From the NCBI GenBank assembly GCA_025094145.1, contig JALLLS010000119.1:1-64000 (forward strand): a stretch of DNA of 64,000 nucleotides, in the 5' to 3' direction. The notes beneath the pieces were generated by a model. The model was not told the origin of the DNA. It saw nothing but the letters and a program-made list of their open reading frames with translations, and made no database searches. The DNA is from Spinellus fusiger. Lineage: Eukaryota > Mucoromycota > Mucoromycetes > Mucorales > Phycomycetaceae. The position numbers were made by a program, and so were the translations under genes. How positions within the stretch are numbered: position 1 is the first letter of the stretch; every line of letters starts with the position of its first letter. Shown here piece after piece: positions 58,683-64,000 of this stretch.

Positions 58683-59077
58683 CTATAATAAGGGGCACTT
58701 TAAGATAAAAAAGACTAGTAGAGCTCGCGAAAGAGCTGTACACAACACAATTACGTTGAAGGGTTAAGATACTACAAGGGTAATTAACAAGAAAAATAGA
58801 CAAGCAATTCAGGACGCTTTGGAGTCTTGTAATTCGATCAAATACTAACAGCGAGATGATTTTCAGACAGGTACTGAGCAATGGAAAATAGGAAAACGGC
58901 TCTGACTTTATGGATATTTACTGCAAAAATGGTACTAAAATGGTACTAATAGGCACAACCACTTCCAGGATCCAAGACCCAACAACCTTTATTCATGTCT
59001 TAATATTCTAGTTATATAGCTTTTCTACCATAGCACACACCCCGTGCTATGGTGTACTTATTCTTCCAGGACCCTTC
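58683..59077. other. Intergenic; 10-bp perfect hairpin
   Basis: ACCATAGCAC (59025-59034) and GTGCTATGGT (59042-59051) form a perfect 10-bp stem with a 7-base loop, just outside the LINE 3' end. No gene seen. Confidence 0.7.
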
Positions 59078-59272
59078 TTTTTTTTTTGTAGGGAGGCCGA
59101 AACCTCACATTTTATTTGCTTACACGTCACAGTGAGCGGTGCACACAAAAAACCCCATTTTAGCAAGCTAAAAGGGAAGATAATATATAGATAGTTGAAC
59201 TAAAGGAAAAATAAAATAAAGGGATAATACAATATAAGGGATAAGCTATCCAAGGAAGAAAAAAGAAACGTT

Positions 59273-62200
59273 CTAAATGTCTGCTTCAGCTATAAACACA
59301 AGAATCAACTTCTCGGCCATAGACTCAGCACGAACCACAGTGAAAGGAATATTGTCAAACACTAGTTGCCAGTGACACCTCCAGAGCGCCAAGAGAATGC
59401 CTGATACCACTTGATAGGGCTCCAGAGATAAGGAAACAGAGGTAGGAAATTTGAGACTGTAAATAGCCTCGAAAATGTCCAATAGAGTAGGACTCCTGCC
59501 AAAGAAACGCTCCCAGACTGAATTCCAAGTAGCTAACTTGACAGGGCAAGCAAAAAGAAAGTGAGCACTTGCATCTTCAGACACTTTACAGATCGGACAA
59601 AGAGCAGTGGGAAAAGAGTCAGGGATAAGCTGATGTAGCAGCAAGCGACAAGAAAGTTTTGAGTACAGAGCTCTATACCAGACATTTCGAGCAGAGTGGT
59701 GGATATTCATCCGCCAGAAAAATCTCCAATTGCAATTAGTGAGAGGTGGTCTAAAGACAGGTAAGACAGACACTGAGGTAGCGATCTGTCTATAGAGACG
59801 AGGGCCAAGCTTGCTCAAGGGGCAATCCTCAGTATCTACACTGGAAATGAAAGGGCTCAAGTCCAAACAACCCACTCCTCAAGGTTCTGAAGAAGGACGC
59901 AGACCAGGAAGACAGTTGAGGACAAAGAATCCATGTAGTAAAAGACGACCACATAGGTAGGCACAACAGAAACAAGATACAAGACAAGAAGAAACTGTTA
60001 CCTCAGAGGGTATATAATGCCAAATGCATTGAAGCACTTCATCAAAGACAAAGGCATCCACTGCACTCAGGCCACTGTAACCCTTTGAAGACTTAAATTG
60101 ATTGTCGGGTGAAGACCAAACAGCAGACAAAGGAAGAGAGACAAGTAGCAGATGACACCCTCTGATTTACTGGACGCCGTGGCAACTGGTCAAAGGCATT
60201 TAGTAGTGAACCCAAAGGGTGTAAGCCAGATGCAAGTGCATAGGGGCGTAGAGTTGGAAAAAAGAAAGGCAGTAATGGATCAGGCACATTACACATACTT
60301 TGAAGAACAAAAGCAGTGTAAGGAGAAACAAAAGAATCAGGCTTTCCACCAAAGAGAGGTCGAATCCACCGCACTTGCAAAGCCTATTGGTGTAGTTGAG
60401 GATCCAGGATACCCAGTCCACCTGCTTGCTTGGGTGCAGTTAACTTATCAAATTTGATGGGTGGAAACATGTTATGCATAAGGAACTGTTGACCACAAGT
60501 GCTCAACTGTTTCAATACTTTAGCAGGCAGAGGAGTAACTTGAAGGACATGCCACAAGGTAGAGAAGATAAGCATATTAAGCACAGTGGCTCTTCCTAAT
60601 ACCAACAAAGAGCGTTGAGAGTGAATATGACAAGCTGCTTTTACTTTTTCCATAAGCTGTTGGTAGAAGAACTGGTGTTGGTCTGTGGAAGTGGTAAGAG
60701 GAAAACCCAGGTATATCACAGGAGTACTGGATCTACAGTCATGCCAGTCAACGATCTGATGGCAAATTAGTGGATCAGTCCACCCAGGGAGCAAGGCCCC
60801 AGAAAGAGAAAAAGCAGTTGTCTTGGAGAAATTAATTTTTGCATTGGATACTCTGCTATAGATATCCAGCCACCTGTACAGGCAGTCTATATCAGATGGC
60901 TGTTGAAGAAAGACTAAGGCATCATCAGCATATGCAAGTACTTTTACTGGTGCAGGAAGAAAAAGAAGCACAGAAGTAGCAGAGTTAGTGAAGACGTATC
61001 CTTTAAGATCAGTGTCTTGTAACAGAGAGCAAAGAAGAGGTTCAAAATCCAGGTTAAATAGCACTGGTGACAGTGGATCCCCTTGACGTAGACCACGTCC
61101 TTGGTTTACTGGTGAAGAGATAAATCCATTGATATTGACCCTAATGGCTGTACCAAAGAATAAACCAATCAGACAAGTGACAAGAGTCTCTGGGAAATCA
61201 AAACAACGAATAACAGTGGAAAGATAGGTAGGATGAACTCTATCATATGCCTTTTCTTGGTCCAATAACAAGCCAACAGCAGTTGAACAAGATTGAACAG
61301 CATTGTCCATCACCAACCGAGTCAACAAACCATTATCTGCAATGAAACAACCATGCAGAAACTTAGTCTGGAACTGGTCCACTAGTGTCTGAGCAGCAGG
61401 AACAACACGACTAATAACAAGCCAAGTAAAGACTTTTGCATCTGTGTTGATAAGCAAAATGGGCCTCCAGTTGGCCAACAAAGAAAGATCACCTCTCTTT
61501 GGAAGAAGAGTCATACATGTGTCCTGCCAACTGAGAGGGAAAGTACCTAGAGTAAGAGCATCATTGTAGATTTTCACAACCATAGTGGCATATTCAGGGT
61601 GAGCAAAAACAAACCTCAGAATCTCATAGGGTATGCCATCCATGCCTGGACTACTATGTTGTGGGGAGTGGGAGACACCTTCCAGAATCTCTTCCAGAGT
61701 GATATCAGCTACCAACTGTTTAGCAGTATTAGCAGATAGAATGCAGGAACTAGGAATAGAAGATAAGAGCTGCTCAGTGGCAGAAGCATCTACAGTCTCA
61801 GCAGAGTATAGTTTTGAATAAAAACATTGAGCTGCAGCTGTCATTTCCTGAGGTTTGGAGCAAAGAGCACCAGATACTGGGTGTCTCAGGGCAGGGATGG
61901 CGGTCTGGGCCTGTCTAGTAGTCATTGTTTTTTTCAAGAACCAGCAGAGCATTCACCTTTTTCCCTCCAAATACAACCAGCTCAAAGTGTAGCCACATAG
62001 GCAATCTCATTCTGCAAAGCAGCAATCTGGGTTTCCACAGAGGGAAGAAGCAGAGACAAAGAAGCAGTAGAGTGATATTCTCTCAAAATTTGGTTGCATT
62101 GACTTTGTAATTTATGTAGCTGTCATTGACGCCATGCTGCCTGTTTCTTTCCAAATTTCCTAGCTACATTCCAAACTTCTAACTTGGCTCTTTCCCACTG

Positions 62201-63091
62201 ATCTTGTACAGAAAGATCTGACATGGTAGGAAGAAGGTGAGAAAGTGAGTCCATGATTAGGTCACAAAAGTCTTTTTTCTGAGCTAAAAGTGGATTGGCA
62301 TGCCACAAGCCTTTACCACAAGGTATAGCAGTAAGTGATAAAGTAACTGACAAAAGAGCATGATCAGTCCACTCTGAGTTAATAAAGTCTATGGTAGCAG
62401 AGTGAGTTGTAGGAGCTAAGGCAGTTGATGCAAAGATAGCATCAATACTGGATGCAAAGATAGCATCAATACTGGATGCAAAGATAGCATCAATACTGGA
62501 TGCAACATTTCCTCTACAAAAAGTGGGTGGTGGGTGGAGAGAAGAACAATGGTGACAATCAACAAAGTACCTATCCACAAAAGATGTCCACTGTAGTAGT
62601 GATTGTGAGTGAGTAGTAGGTAAAGAGTAGTTAAAATCCCCAGCAATAACGATGCATGGGAGAGAAGTAGTATAGTCTATAAAGGATGGAAGCAAGAGAA
62701 GATTGTTGTAGAAATGTCTTTGTTCAGAAAGGCGTGTGGGTGCATAGAGTACCAACAGCTCAAATGATTCAAAGGCATTGTTGCAATGAGTAATTGTAGC
62801 AGAGAGAACTCTACAATCAATAGTTGAGTAATTAGGAGAAAGAAGAAGATCAGGAGAGAGAGAAATCAATCCACAATGAGAAGACCAGAGGCTATGAGAA
62901 GCTTGGAATTCCATGTGGAAGGTGTGTTGAAGGTCAGGAGAAGCATATGTTTCTTGCAAAGCAAGTAGTTGAAAAGATTGTGTCCATAGAAATCAAATAA
63001 ATTGTTGTTGTTTTTGTGTGTTATTTACCTTGGCCAGGCCTCTGCAATTGAGAAAGCCTAATTGAATATTGTATGGTTGTACTCTATTCAT
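59273..63091 (-). pseudogene. LINE ORF2: AP endonuclease, reverse transcriptase, zf-RVT (broken)
   Basis: Starts ATG at 63091 (NIQLGFLNCRGLAK), the usual N-terminus of an AP-type endonuclease, continuing LLALQETYASP, VIAGDFNYSL and a triplicated SSIDAIFA. The reverse transcriptase (61952-60384) shows SPGMDGIPYEILR, LLLDQEKAYDRV, GRGLRQGDPLSPVLFNL and LAYADDALVF (catalytic YADD). The C-terminus has WRMNIHHSARNVWYRAL and CPICKVSEDASAHFLFACP (zf-RVT), ending EADI at 59273. In-frame stops: TGA at 62993-62995, 62123-62125, 61982-61984 and 59879-59881, and TAG at 60384-60386. Frame shifts occur near 61940 and near 60100. Confidence 0.92.
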
Positions 63092-64000
63092 TGATATCTA
63101 ACAGGTTTTTGATGATTGCAGGGTGGATAACAAGAAAGAAAAACAGGTGAAACAGGTAAAATGGATTGATTTGGAGTACTCTGTGAATTCTCAGAGAGAT
63201 CTAAACTGCCACATACAGGATTATCCACAAGCATGGGCTCTTCTTCCAACTCAATAACTGCTGCACAAAAAGAAGAATCCAAAGGGTCTGCAACACTCAT
63301 AGCAGTGGAAGGGGTGGCAACACTACCATCAATAACAGGATCAGCAATGGATGTAGTAGAAGAAGTAGAAACAGTAGCAGGAGTAGCAGGAGCATCAGGA
63401 ACATTTGGAACAACAGGAGCACTAACAGAAATGCTAGTATCAGCTGTAACAGTGGTATCAACTACAACTGTAGGTTTGTTCTTCTGAATTTTAGGCTTTT
63501 TACAGCCTAAGTTCTCTCTATTCTGAGGACATTGGGCTGCAACATGACCTTCAGAATTACATCCAAAGCACAGACAACAAGGACAAATTGGACAGTCTTC
63601 ATGCAAGTGATCTGCTGCATGGCAGTATTGACAGAAACTAGGCATATCTTGCCAAGTAGCAAAAAAGGTACTGGTGCTGTCAAACCACTCCATCTGGTGG
63701 CTTAGTGGCAAGAAGGAAGAAGCAGAAGCAGAAGAAGTAGAAAAGGAAATAAAAGCATATCCTCAGCCCATGAACCAGCTGCCATGTTCCTCAACATGCA
63801 GACCAAGTTCAAGAATCCACCCATAGGGCCCAAGAGACTTTTCTAGTCCCAAACAAACATCATCAGCATCCTCAATAGGAAGATTCTTAAGTGCTAGCTT
63901 TGTTACTTTGCAGTCACCAAGCAAAGCAGGGTATGCTTTCAGAGTGATCCCATCAACTATAAGGCCCTCTCCATTACAGATCTCTAAGCAGTGATCCTCT
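63088..64000 (-). pseudogene. LINE ORF1 (gag-like, CCHC zinc knuckles), partial and interrupted
   Basis: The reading frame enters from beyond the window. It shows LIVDGITLKAYPALLGDCK, a TGA at 63763-63765 inside FMG-stop-GYAFISF, then two zinc knuckles (CQYCHAADHLHEDCP and CFGCNSEGHVAAQCP) and a Pro/Thr/Val-rich tail to TGA at 63088-63090. The stop overlaps the ORF2 start as ATGA. Nucleic-acid-binding chaperone role is known for such ORF1 proteins. Confidence 0.88.

Larger units (their letters stand above)
59078..64000 (-). mobile_element. LINE retrotransposon, 3' part (continues past the window)
   Basis: Non-LTR element on the minus strand: gag-like ORF1, ORF2 with AP-endonuclease, reverse transcriptase and C-terminal zinc region, then a 3' UTR with AATAAA (rc near 59108-59113) and a terminal A-run (T10 at 59078-59087 on the + strand). 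The 5' end is beyond 64000, so the target-site duplication cannot be checked. Several stops and frameshifts show this copy is dead. Confidence 0.93.

Noticed and set aside
58609..58881. 90-codon minus-strand ORF
   Set aside because: Overlaps the 178-bp direct repeat and has no recognisable feature.
60152..60457. Plus-strand 101-codon ORF
   Set aside because: Antisense shadow of the LINE ORF2.

Overview
This window is eukaryotic and most likely fungal, from an early-diverging lineage (Mucoromycota, probably Mucorales). Genes are compact, carry many short GT-AG introns and sit in AT-rich intergenic DNA. They include a chitin deacetylase, a Dal5-type permease, Dbf4, an Irs4-type EH protein and a beta-adaptin without an appendage. 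The lineage is inferred from gene content, intron style and transposon types; I cannot name a species. Exon boundaries were worked out by hand from splice consensus, reading-frame continuity and remembered family motifs; no transcript data were used.

Layout. 1-6.5 kb: microsatellite, a ribosomal L1-domain gene (Cic1/Utp30-like), a polyadenylated retroposed copy with a 16-bp target duplication, a perfect 69-bp inverted repeat, dispersed repeats, and the decayed C-terminal third of a Fanzor (eukaryotic TnpB-like) nuclease. 7-22 kb: a gene-rich block with a G3BP-like NTF2+RRM protein, chitin deacetylase, AP-1 beta-adaptin, a coiled-coil protein and a divergent CK1 kinase. 22.6-26 kb: Tc1/mariner DNA, with two complete elements abutting through one shared TA; one has an intact transposase. 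28.7-41.3 kb: MIR-domain protein, MFS permease, ribosomal P2, Cwc25, seryl-tRNA synthetase, a small coiled-coil protein and Dbf4. 42-49 kb: tRNA-Leu(AAG), an Irs4/Tax4-like EH protein, Tc1 remnants and tail-anchored cytochrome b5. 49-64 kb: repeat-rich, with an IS630/mariner-type element with near-perfect TIRs and a broken transposase, a decayed Helitron with a CTAG end, a glutamine-synthetase-like gene between near-identical direct repeats, and the 3' 4.9 kb of a bicistronic LINE whose ORFs overlap as ATGA.

The host genes are housekeeping functions (ribosome biogenesis, splicing, translation, trafficking, replication licensing, cell wall) and show no pathway cluster. The unusual content is the transposon community and its decay: a Fanzor fossil, a Tc1 pair sharing one TA, LINE stops that are mostly TGA at former-CpG-type positions, and a processed insertion that fits LINE activity in trans. 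Several host genes also need micro-exons of 4-12 coding bases to stay in frame.
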